Assembly: GCF_027942865.1 (NCBI RefSeq)
Contig: NC_134514.1
Span: 17,407,965-17,471,964, forward strand
Direction of reading: 5' to 3'
DNA length: 64,000 nucleotides
Source: Odontesthes bonariensis
Taxonomy: Eukaryota > Chordata > Actinopteri > Atheriniformes > Atherinopsidae
A program made the position numbers and the translations under genes. This document shows positions 18,932 through 29,067 of the stretch, piece after piece; position 1 is the stretch's first letter; every line of letters begins with the position of its first letter. The notes under the pieces are model-generated. The model ran no database searches and was not told the origin of the DNA. It saw only the letters and a program-made list of their open reading frames with translations.

Positions 18932-19409
18932 CAAAAAACTCCCGGCAACTCTTGCAAAGCAACGACCCGCCCCCCACAGATGTCTCTATGTCATTGTAGT
19001 TTTATTGTGATGCATCGCTCTTTTAAACTAAGAAATCGCAGCTAAAGAGGACTACATTTCCGCTGAGCTAAATATGTTCGTTTGCTTTATTCATAGACAC
19101 ACACCGCGTTAACCCAACCCTCAACTTCAATGTTAAACTTTATCCGCCAATTGTCTACCGGGCCAAGCTGGAGTAGATATCAATCTTATATCCAAGAAAG
19201 TCTGTGTGACTCCGTTAGCGATTCCTTTTTACACAGTACTGTGTGTATTTGCACAGGCGGGTTGCATGGAAAACGGTGCTTAGCTAGCAAGTCATCAGTC
19301 CCATTTTAAAGGGCACTGTTGAGTAAACTTTAAACTAACATTAGCTCAATACCCAAAGTTACTCCCTGCTTTAAGTACAAACGAGGCAGAGTGGATTGGC
19401 TGTATTACG
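18932..19409. promoter_or_regulatory. Shared bidirectional promoter region, mre11 / cep57
   Basis: The two genes diverge from here. On the minus strand a non-coding mre11 exon appears to end at 18932 (donor TTTTTTG|GTAAGT) and to splice to the ATG exon at 18274. On the plus strand the cep57 ATG is at 19410. Under 480 bp separates them, with a GC-box-like CCCGCCCCCCAC near 18970 and no TATA box in good position. This is typical of housekeeping divergent promoters. Transcription start sites are inferred. Confidence 0.6.
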
Positions 19410-22400
19410 ATGGAGACTCTATCAGAAACACCCGCAGCTGAATCTACGAGGGAGAAGGTAGCTGTGAGATTTTACCTCATTCAACTTGAAAGATAACTTT
19501 ATGAAATATATGTTTACGAGTCGTTAAGTTGAATTAGCCGGAGCACTGCATAGCAGCCGTTGCCACAACTCAGAGCAGCTGAAGTTGCAGACTGTAAACT
19601 GGAGTTGAACTGAGCAAACAAATAATATTGCACCATTAGATTAAAGTTTATCTCATATTTCCTTCCACTTGTTCTCCCTTTTGCTGGTTGTTGGTTATGA
19701 TAACAAGTCTCCCTCCCCTTCACTTAACCTGCAGTGAATGTAGTGTATAGCTATAGTGTGAATATCTACAATGGGGCAACATCCTGCAGATGTTACGAAT
19801 TCTGTTTTAACAGTTGGTCTTCTTTCTCTGCAGGTGCCTCGTCCACCTCCACAAACCGGTGGAGTAGTGTCTGACAGCTTGTCACTGCCATCTTATAAAG
19901 ACTATCCTTCTCATCGTCCTTTCATCAACACACTTGTGCATTATACACCTCAAACACGCAGTCAATACTCATGTCGTCCATCATCACCCAGTAAAGCCTT
20001 CCCAGAGACCAGCAGTGCGGGTAAGCGCTTTATTGATGCCTGTTTGTATGTGATCCTTGTGTCTTACAACAAAGTTTCCACTCAAACACTGTGGTGTGTC
20101 AGAGCTCCATGGTTACACGTGCAACATGATGCCTCACTACTTAAATGTCTCGGCTCCACCAACCTCTATTCATTCCTCCACATTATCTACTCAGAGCTCC
20201 TGTCCTAGTATTTCATTCAAGCTTGAGAAATACCATGTTACACCATGCCTATAACCTCTCCTCAGATATGGTTGAAATCTATCAGTATACCGTAGTGTGT
20301 ATATATATATATATGAATATATGTCCCCATTAGCGTCACGCGTATTTATCACACCATTTCTGTGCGTGCACATACAGCGATCTTATCTGCCTTGAGGAAC
20401 CTTCAGGAAAAAATAAGAAAGTTGGAGTTAGAGAAAGGACAAGCAGAGCTCGGTTTGCGATCTGTAGGGAAAAGTGCATCACGCACACTTCTGCGGAGTG
20501 AAAGAGATGCACAAAGGCTCCTTAATGAGCAGACAGACACAGAAAGAGAGACGATTGGCCAGTCCAGCTGCAACCAAGGTGATTCCATCAGTAATATATA
20601 CTGCAATAATTCACTTTGAAAAATGTTGGTTTGCATCTAATGGTGTATACCGTCACGTTATTTATAGTGCTGATCACCCACCTCGCTGCTGCAGAGTCTC
20701 GCTGTGTGAAGCTGGAGCGACAGCTGGACCACATGAAGAGGATGTTGTGTAATGCCAGGACAGAGAGGACCAGCCCGCTCCATCAGCAGGTAAATGCAAT
20801 TTCAACTTAGATGAGACTGTTTGCATAGAAATACACACAAATTCTGAAGTGTATTTGAGAGAGTTGATTGGTAAAAGTGTATTCTTTCCATTTAGTCTTC
20901 CACAGAGAAAGCCAGAGCAGCGGATCAACAGTCTGACACAGTGTCTGAGCATGCCCAGTCGGAAAAGCTGGAGAGACTTGAGCATGGGTATCTTAGGCTG
21001 ACACATAAGCAGAAAAATGCAGAGGTACACTAAATCTACTGTAATATGTCAATTCAGAAAATCGTAACTATTGTCTCAAAGACATAAGCAGAAGGTATAA
21101 AACTGTATAAAGCCCATGACAAACTTGCACTGACCGTGTTACCCTTCATGGTAAATCCAAGGGGTTCCAATTAGACTAAAAAGGGTGAAAATTAATATTG
21201 TGTGACTTTCTTCACTTCTCCTTGTGGCATTCTGGATACCTATACCTTCCGAAGTTCACATAGAAATAAAAAGAATATTCCCAATGTCTTTGAAACTTCT
21301 CACAGCTCGTGTTTACAAAGTTATTAAAACGTTTGGGGAACCACTTGATCCACTGAGTAGTTCAGAATTCTGGAGTCTGGGTGTAAATTTAGACGTGAAC
21401 TGAAATCGCACCTTAACAAACTGACCTTAACTGAACTTAACAAAACACGCACACTAACAGTTTTTACTCTCTCAGAAATAGTTTCAGGGTGAGGCTGTAA
21501 TTACAGAATTGTTGGTTTTGATAATCCATTTTATTATCAACACTGTGTTGATGACTGTGTCTCTGGATCTGTCAGATGAAGATTTGTGAGCTGGAGAGGA
21601 AACTACAGGAAGAGGAGCACCAGAGAAAGCTCATACAGGATAAAGCCAGCCAGGTAGAAAAGACTTGATTGTGCTCCTGTTTGTCATTATTTTTTCTGCA
21701 TGAACTCACAATTGTCAGTCTGCTTTTTTTTTTTGTATAGTATTTGGAAAGAGTTTGACACATGTGCAAACTGCTTTTGTTTTCTAACTGTCAGCTACAG
21801 ACAGGTTTGGAGGCTAATAGGATCCTGCTGCGGTCAGTGTCGCCTCACCTGTCCACCAGACAGCCTAAAGAGAAGAAGTTTAGTTCGAAGGTGAATATCT
21901 CCATACAGTCGGGGTGTTTAAGCAGCATTTGAGCCTGCTGGGAATGTTTTGTTATGCTCCAAACAAGCTGCTGTTAACCAATAATTTCCTCATTTCTTTG
22001 TTGGGTTGATGAATAATGACAATAGAAATATGCATATAAGCAGATAAGTAAACACAAATACATTCTTAATATAGATCCAACCCAACTTTTTCTAACCCAA
22101 ATTTCTAAAAGCTTTATATTTTTTCATTTATTTTGAAATAGTACAACAGACAACATGTCAAATATTAGAATGTAAATTTTACTTCATTATCATTTTGAAT
22201 TTGATGCCGGCACCAACACAGGTGTTGGTCAGGTTTATGTTATGCTCTATATCTTCTTCTTTTAATGAATAGAGGAAACCAACTGCTGTAGTTCTGAAAG
22301 TTCTTGCCTGTTATATATTTTCAGCTTCTCAACAGTTCAGGGCCTCCTTTGGTTTATAGTTATTTCATAAAGCTCCACATGTTCTCAGTGGGTGACAGCT

Positions 22401-24083
22401 CTGGGGCTGCTGACAGGCCAGCTCGGTATGAAATTTGCAGACAGTTGTTTGGCTTTGTCCAGAAGATGTTGCCTGTATATTTAGTTCAGCATTAATGGTG
22501 CCTTCAAAAAGGTGCAAGCTACTCATGTCACCATCATATAGACACTGGCTTTTGAACTTAGCCTGAAAGATGCAGTGTCCATGATCTCCAAAAAGATTTC
22601 AGAATTTTAATTTGTCAGACCACAAGGCGGTTTTCCTCTTCATCACAGTCATTCTTTGCTCATCTAAATTAGCTTGGGCCCATAGTTTTTCTTTGCATTG
22701 CAGAAATGTTCTTGCATTTGTTGGTCACAGTGACAAACTGCAGAAACCGACACAGATTTGATGATTTCCACAACACAGTCCTGTCCGTTTTTACATCGGA
22801 GCCGCACAACGACTTGGAGATCATGGACATTCAATTCTGGTTTTTATTCTTGTTTTATGCTTGTCCCATACGTGCAGACATTGCATCAGCAGTTCTAGTA
22901 TTGGTTGGAACATTTTTCACAAGATGCTTTTGTTTTCTTTTGTATTACTTCTATGTAACCCTGTAGCTGATATCACATGTACATTTAGCATATGATGTCA
23001 AAAGATACCTCAATTTTAGCATTTTGCATGTTGTTTTGCACAGGTTTTTTTTTTTTAATGGAACATTCAAACATTATGTACATCAGATGATGAAATCTAT
23101 TTATTATTTTGGTTAAGTAATAAAACCAATATTAAGTTGCAGGCATACGTTATAGTCCAACCAACCACTGATGGTGATTTTTGTCTCTCCAGAAATCTTC
23201 ACCACGGCAGACGCCCCACACGGAGCCACACTACAGACTGAGCCTCAGAGATGTACCTTTTGTTGCTGGAACGGTACCGAGGACACTCGTGCATTCGTGG
23301 TTATCGCATAGGACTAAAATAGCTTGATTTAGTGCCTTCCTCACTTTGACTCTCCTCTCCTACCTGCTTTCAGTCAGTTGGCTGCAGCCACTCAGTCAGA
23401 GCCAACGTCCAGGCAGTGTTATCTCTCCTTAAAAGACACCAGCCAGACCTCTGCAACAGCCGTGTCCTGTCTCGCAACGCGAAGCACTCTGAAACGGGTA
23501 ACCAGTGGCATTCAGACAGTTCCTCCTCTTCCTCATCAGCTAACGAAGAGGAACTATCAGAGCTACTGCAAGCCTTACATGAGGAGCTGCGACTCATGAG
23601 CTTGTGAGTGAATTTGCACTTGAGTTGGGTTTGGAGTTATGATTGTTGAAAGTGTTAAGTTTTGCTCTTTGTGCCTGTTGCAGAGAGCATGATGAGTTAT
23701 TGAGGCAGGTGGAGGACAGTGTGTCTGAAGAGGAAAGAAAAGAGCTGCAGAGGGAGCAAGAGAGGCTGTTACTGAAAATGGAGAGAAAAGGAGAACAAAT
23801 CAGTAAGCTCTACAAACACAAATCACAGGTATGGTTGACCAAGAAAAGTCATTTCACAGATGAGATTTTCTTCCCCTTTGCATCTTCGGCTCCTTAATTT
23901 TTTAATTTCCTCCCCTAGATCAAAAAGTTAAGAAGGGAAGTTAATTCTACCCCGAGCCATGGGAGAGTTTCCACCAGAGGGCGCTCTGTTGGAACAGTGA
24001 AAGCTCAGCCAGGAGAGAGAAGCAAGAAGAATCTGAGGCTACTGAGGGACATGAAAGCTCTGCAGGCCTCACTACGGACCTGA
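19410..24083 (+). CDS. cep57: Centrosomal protein CEP57
   Basis: A coiled-coil scaffold of the centrosome and kinetochore; family members bind microtubules through the C terminus. Eleven coding exons total 1,482 nt (493 aa; human 500): 19410-19457, 19834-20020, 20378-20578, 20668-20789, 20896-21024, 21576-21653, 21795-21890, 23193-23273, 23374-23603, 23684-23828 and 23919-24083. The N-terminal coiled coil starts near residue 79 (AILSALRNLQEKIRKLELEK) and runs to about 285. The conserved hinge PHYRLSLRDVPFVAG follows at about 299, and a C-terminal coiled coil ends PGERSKKNLRLLRDMKALQ. The hinge and C terminus match CEP57 rather than its paralog CEP57L1. The acceptor at 20668 was chosen because THLAAAESRC aligns with human LLAAENKC. 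The gene is head-to-head with mre11, and intron 7 holds a transposon relic. Confidence 0.95.
22230..23160 (-). mobile_element. Degenerate Tc1-like transposon relic in cep57 intron 7
   Basis: On the minus strand, words such as GAGCTGGCCTGTCAGCAGCC and CACTGAGAACATGTGGAGC correspond to the Tc1-type region DWPACSPDLSPIENVW. CAGCATTAATGGTGCC and GGCATTCAATTCTGGTTTT-like words occur in matching order along the element. Frames are broken by many stops and indels, so this is an old inactive copy. The exact ends were not located. The family match is from memory of teleost Tc1-like elements. Confidence 0.6.
23971..23985 (+). promoter_or_regulatory. CTCF consensus match in the last cep57 coding exon
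   Basis: CCACCAGAGGGCGCT fits every position of the 15-base core CCASYAGRKGGCRSY. It lies within codons for Ser-Thr-Arg-Gly-Arg-Ser. Occupancy is unknown, and the coding constraint could explain part of the sequence. Confidence 0.45.
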
Positions 24084-24364
24084 AACTCAGGAGGACATGA
24101 ACACCCCCCATTTAATTACTCTTCTTGGTGCTATCTGTCAGCCACTGCTCATCATGTCACCATCAAAACAGCCACTGACTGAAAAACAAGACTGAAAGAT
24201 CTACTATACTTTTTACCACATTTAACTTGTTTCTACTTATCGTAGCAAAATTATTTTTATCAGTGCATTGTATTATTTGTCAGTTTAGTGTCTAATGAGG
24301 TGGAATCCAGAATATTTGAAAGAGAGAGAGCTTTATATGATAGTTTATTTATTGTTTACAAGTG

Positions 24365-24485
24365 TTATCTTGGGCTGCATGGTGGTGTGGTGGCCCTGCA
24401 ATGGACGACGGCGACCCGTGCAGGGTAGGACAGCACCAGCACCCCTGCGACCCTGCATAGGATAAAGGAGGTCCAATTAATGAAT
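24365..24485 (+). repeat. Teleost dispersed repeat fragment, sense orientation
   Basis: It begins TTGGGCTGCATGGTGGTGTG, continues GCGACCCTGCATAGGATAAA, and ends near AATGAATGGG. This is the same family as 4941-5058 and 62108-62372 but internally deleted. It lies in the probable cep57 3' UTR. Confidence 0.6.
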
Positions 24486-24602
24486 GGGTGAAGTACTATG
24501 TAAGGGGCTGATGGAGCGTCTCCTTCAACTCAGTTTCTTTACCAGCACAGCGCCTCAAAGTAGCTGCTTCTGTACCTTTGAATCCCACATCCTGTTGAAA
24601 AA

Positions 24603-24608
24603 AATAAA
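24603..24608 (+). terminator. Candidate poly(A) signal of cep57
   Basis: AATAAA lies about 520 nt after the cep57 stop codon. No earlier perfect signal was seen. If used, the transcript would include the dispersed repeat at 24365-24485. Confidence 0.4.
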
Positions 24609-24999
24609 CGGTTAGATTTTCATTTTAGTTATCTTGTCCCATTACATTGGAAAATAGTCTTATTGTTCCTTGAATAAAGGAGAAAAGATTTTTTTGGCTT
24701 TATTAAGATTCCCAGAAAGTGCAACTTATTGAAAATGTAAGGAAACTGTGGAGAGGCTATATTCAGTTTGGTGACCAAGCCAAAGCTAAAAGTGATGCAG
24801 CGATCCTGCACATGATGAATAAGTTTCCAATCCCAAAATCTGGAAAACCATATGGATTTAAAAGGAAAAAAATAAAAAAGATCGATCAACCTACAACCTT
24901 CCACCAGCAAAGGAAGTAAAGTTTTTAAAGTTAATGCAGACAGTTCCTACAAGTGCTCCAACTTCAGTTCACCATTTTACTTGCATTCCCTCTGTTATG

Positions 25000-25500
25000 G
25001 TCCCCTTGCCCTCTTAGGTGCTGGCCCTCCTACCTTGTGTCTTTCCTACTCTCTCCTCCCTCTGTTTTGTGTGTCTGTGGGCGTGAGCACCAACTCTGTG
25101 TACCCTCCCATAAGCAGGCGTGGCTGCCCCAGTTTCTCCTGCACACCTGACCATCATCATTCATCTGCCACAGTATTTAACCTGGACTCTCCTTCCACTC
25201 ATCGCCTGATTGTTAATCTACATTGAATGGTAGTGTGATCAAAGCCTCAAACTTTGGATCTTGCTTTTGACCTAACCTTGCCTGTTTTTTCCATGTGTCC
25301 TATTCTCCTCTGCCACAGACCCAACTCCGGTGTGCCTGCTAACTTACATGCTGACAAGTCCTGCGGTGTTCTCACCTTCAAGCCTCATTAAAACAAAAGA
25401 CACTATTTGCCATATCCCATTGTGTGTGCGTGTGTCCTGCTATGAGTCCTTTTGCAACCCCCCCTATGTGACACCCTCTGCCTGCACGGACACAGGGCGG
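25000..25500 (+). mobile_element. Possible LTR or SINE-like retroelement remnant
   Basis: The order of pyrimidine-rich text, CCTGACCATCATCATTCATC, GCCTCATTAAAACAAAAGAC, then GTGTCCTGC and CCTATGTGACA resembles retroelement leader or LTR sequence common in teleost genomes. No paired LTR, target duplication or coding remnant was seen, so class and borders are uncertain. Confidence 0.3.
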
Positions 25501-25989
25501 GGGCGTCTTTCTACGTCCTCAGCTCTATTATTAAGGCAATACTGTTCTACTGGAATTATTTAAAAAAAGTCAAGTAACAAAGGCAGACAGAGTGGCTGGC
25601 GTAGGGTGAGAGGAAAAATCAAACATTCTTAGAGAATCTTCAACCCTACCAAGCAGCGTAGCAGTGAACTGGACTGAACAGCGACATTTTCTGCAACAGT
25701 ACAGAGATGTTTTTATCATGTCTACACACAGCAGGAAGATTGCATATTGTGTACTGGACTGATGAGGGAGACAAAAAAATAAAATGTTTAAATGTAAGAT
25801 TTTCTTTTTATAAACAATATTTAGATCTTTGCTCTGATTTAACCATTCACACTGACAGTTGCTATGAATGTTAGTAACAGCCAGAGAAATAAAGTTCCTC
25901 TGAAGATTTTGAACTTAATGGATCCATTTAATGATCATAATATTTGTGCAGTTACTTCCACAAGATGTTTGTGCATGTTTTGGACAGAG

Positions 25990-26061
25990 ACTAAGTTTCA
26001 TGTAACTGTTTGTACATGAAATGTGCTATACAAATAAATTTGATTTGATTTGATTTGATTT
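25990..26061 (+). mobile_element. 3' end of a non-LTR retrotransposon (LINE tail)
   Basis: The phrase ATGTGCTATACAAATAAATT followed by repeats of TTGAT is the usual 3' tail of L2-like teleost LINEs. Only this 5'-truncated tail is evident. Confidence 0.6.
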
Positions 26062-27832
26062 AGGGCTCTTTTGGTCCGGTGCTCAATTTTATTCAGAGAT
26101 TTTCCAATGAACAGCCGTGTCATCATGATGCGGGTTGATGGCTGATTTCATTGAAATCACATCCAGCTCAAACGACATAAGTTTGAGGTGGATGTGGTTC
26201 GCAGAGGTCTGAAGGGTCCCTGGTATTTCTGTGTTGTGTGGCTAAAACAACTTGATGAAGATTTTCTGAAGAAGATATGGTTTGGTACTTAATTTTTGAA
26301 TGTTTTGATTTGTATCCCCAGAACTGACTATCATCCATGATTACAAGCTACCATTGTGATCGTAATAGCTTTATTAACAGCTGTTTTGCAGGTTTGTTAA
26401 GCCAAGCTCGAGTTAAAGACAGGAAAATGTGTGTATATGTATATAATCTGTGGCTGTAGATGATGCATGAAGCTAAAAAATGAATGCTGAAATATGATTG
26501 CAATTTTAAGTTAAAGAGATACAACTGGCAAATAAATGAATCTCCATGTCACTATTAAGGCTGAAGCTGGAGTCAGGGGTACCTTCCTGTCATATAAAGT
26601 CTATAGAAATGACATCTCAATTCTTATAGCTACAGAGGCCTTTTTGATATTCGAGTTATTAACCCTGTGACAAGAAAACGCATTCAGGTGCAGCAATATT
26701 TGGCCTGCATTTCCCAAATAATTAGTGCTGAAAGAACAAATGCACAATAACTCTGTTCAAGTATTCCTATTTTCTGCTACCTCGTACTTTTTCCTTTATG
26801 CATGAAACTGGCTTTGTTGTCGTTCGTGAGCGACGTGTTGCTTTCCTCTAGATCATGATTTTCATGACACTACATGCTTCACTTGTTACTTGTGCATAAA
26901 GCGTTCTAAATTATAACCATAGCATTTGCTGAAGGTACAGTGTTTGTTGATTTGATATATGACAAATGCTTCTTTTGCATTCCTTCTTTTTCTATAATTT
27001 CATCAATTCAAAATGCGCAACAAGAAGAACAGCCGTTTTGTCTAATCCTTTTCTCAGTGTGGTGCAGACGTCTAACAAAAACCTCAGGAAGCAAAAGTGG
27101 ACTTTAAAACGCTACGTTATGCCAGTGTAAAGCTGAATTTGTTTAATTTTGACATATTTGAACTGACCCATGAGACAGATGATGGAAATTTTAGAGCAAC
27201 AAGCTTTTTAAAAATGGTCCAAACACTCTTTACGCAGGTGTAACCTGACAGCTAAAGATAGCTGACTTTAATTCTGTTTCATTATGATGAACACTGCCTT
27301 GTTTAAAACAATGTGTGATACATGAACAGGGAGACTACAGTATTGTTTGCTGTAAAAAAAAAAGAAAAAACACTCTTTAGGACACTTTAAATAAATGGGT
27401 CACATCACGAGGCCTTTTGACCATCCATTTCATTGTAAAGAGAAACAATGATGTATAATTAATGAATGTGATGTTGCTCACGAGGCAGCGACCACAACTG
27501 TCCATTAAAGGGCTGTCACCTGCAGGTGTGTGTATCACCCTGAACAGCTCAGGTTGGGAGAGGAGTCCAGACACATGATCCTCTCTGCAGAGGGGCCCGT
27601 GTCTCATCACTGCTGCCCGGGCCTGGATTGCCGTGGCCAAATGAAAACAACACGTGTAACCAGAGTCTTTGGTTTTTACGGTCAGGTGCAATAAAAATCA
27701 GTCTGTTGGTTCAGTCATTAAGAGCCCAATCTAAATTGACCTAGAAAAGGAAGCTTACTTGGTTCCGGTCACAGTTTCAGTTTCTATCTGCATTGTGTCC
27801 CATTGCCATATCCAAAGTCTGTAAATGTTCCC

Positions 27833-29067
27833 TCAAGAATCGGTCTCAGTTATGGAAGCCAGGTCAGTGATTTTAGGCTCCTCCTGGTGTTTGGTCAGAA
27901 CAGGCCGGCTGGTGTAAATGTCATCAACGGGTAGAAGGAAGGTGACCGTTTTTACTTTGGCCCTGAAAGAATGAATCAAATCACAAGAATCATTTGGCTG
28001 CAAAGTTGCAGCTGAGTGACAGAGAAAATGCCCCAAAACACATCAGTAAAGTTTGTCTTTACTGAGGAGGATATTTAATACTTTTGCCGTGTCAAATTGA
28101 AAACAAACTTTCCACTGTGATTTTCCTTTTTACGTTTTAAAGTGTTTCTCTGTACCTGTTTTTATGGACATATTCCTGCAGAGAGTGCCGGTTGGTGACT
28201 TTCTCCACTTCTTCTTTTGCTGAGTTCTCAAAGACTTCATTCCCATGCTGGATTTCTTCCTGCAGTCTTCCCCATCCAGAGTTGCTACGCCTGCCACTGT
28301 CAATCTTCCCCTCTGTCACTGTAACCCCAGAGAGGTTGGAGCTTGTAGAGTACCTTCGGACAGTCATGACTGTGTTCTCTGTAAAACATGCACACCATGG
28401 GATTGATTTTAAAAAGAGAAAAGAATGGGAAATTGTTGTACTGTCTATTGTCAATGTAAAGTTTTTGATGATTTAAAGATCTTACGCATTTTAACATGCA
28501 CTCCAATAAACCCTCTGGCACTTTGTTGTGAATGAAAAATGCAATGCTCTTAAAATGTTCCAGTATCCTGTGATGATTAATCAATTTGCCTTGAGAAGTT
28601 ATCCTAAGGGTTTCATTGGGATTATCTTGGATCAGAATACAAGTTTCTCCTCTAATTTAGGTGTTTTGGCGTTCATGGTACTGTTGATGATTGAAGCTTT
28701 TCCTCTTACCTTTGTATTGTCCCTCCAGGACTGGCGCAGACACATTTCGTCTCATGTTCACATAGGGGTTTTCCACTATTTCCCCCTGCTCTTTGTCTGC
28801 CGGAGACACCGGGCCGGCTTCTCCTGGCATGTTCCCAAATGAACGCTGACTGTTGTCTCCACGCAGCTCTCGGTTCTCCGCCTCCAACTTCTTGATTTCA
28901 TCTCGCATCTCCATGATGACATGCGCCAGGCTGCGGGTGCTCTCCATGGTGCTGCTGCTGCGCTGCCAGTACCACGGCTTCCCAAAAACCGGCGGAGAGT
29001 CGCTGAGGAACTCACCGTGTTGCTGAGGTTTTAACATGCTGCTCCCAAGACTGATGCTGCCCTCCAT
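27833..29067 (-). CDS. Small coiled-coil protein, CCDC195-like
   Basis: A three-exon gene of 236 residues: 28710-29067, 28156-28378 and 27833-27962, with compatible phases and a TGA at 27833-27835. The likely coiled coil is MESTRSLAHVIMEMRDEIKK followed by a leucine/glutamate-rich stretch. A second conserved-looking block is TVMTVRRYSTSS. From memory, mammalian CCDC195 begins with a similar MRLIQEMRAEINKLEKEN segment and carries a VRRY-S motif; its function is not known to me. Here the model starts 39 residues upstream of that segment. M1, M11 and M40 are all in frame, so the true start is uncertain. It lies next to dock10 on the same strand. Exon structure is solid; the name is tentative. 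Confidence 0.7.

Larger units (their letters stand above)
24084..27832. other. Intergenic region between cep57 and the CCDC195-like gene
   Basis: It holds the cep57 3' UTR, the repeat at 24365-24485, a possible LTR/SINE-like remnant around 25000-25500, and a LINE tail at 25990-26061. The rest is AT-rich with no recognised exon. A GC-richer stretch at 27430-27690 has a 104-codon minus-strand frame of unknown meaning. Confidence 0.5.

Noticed and set aside
22706-22966. 86-codon + strand frame in cep57 intron 7
   Set aside because: Lies antisense within the Tc1-like relic; a by-product of transposon sequence.
27377-27691. 104-codon minus-strand frame downstream of the CCDC195-like gene
   Set aside because: GC-richer than its surroundings, but no family match and no splice link to the neighbouring gene; kept only as a note on the intergenic region.
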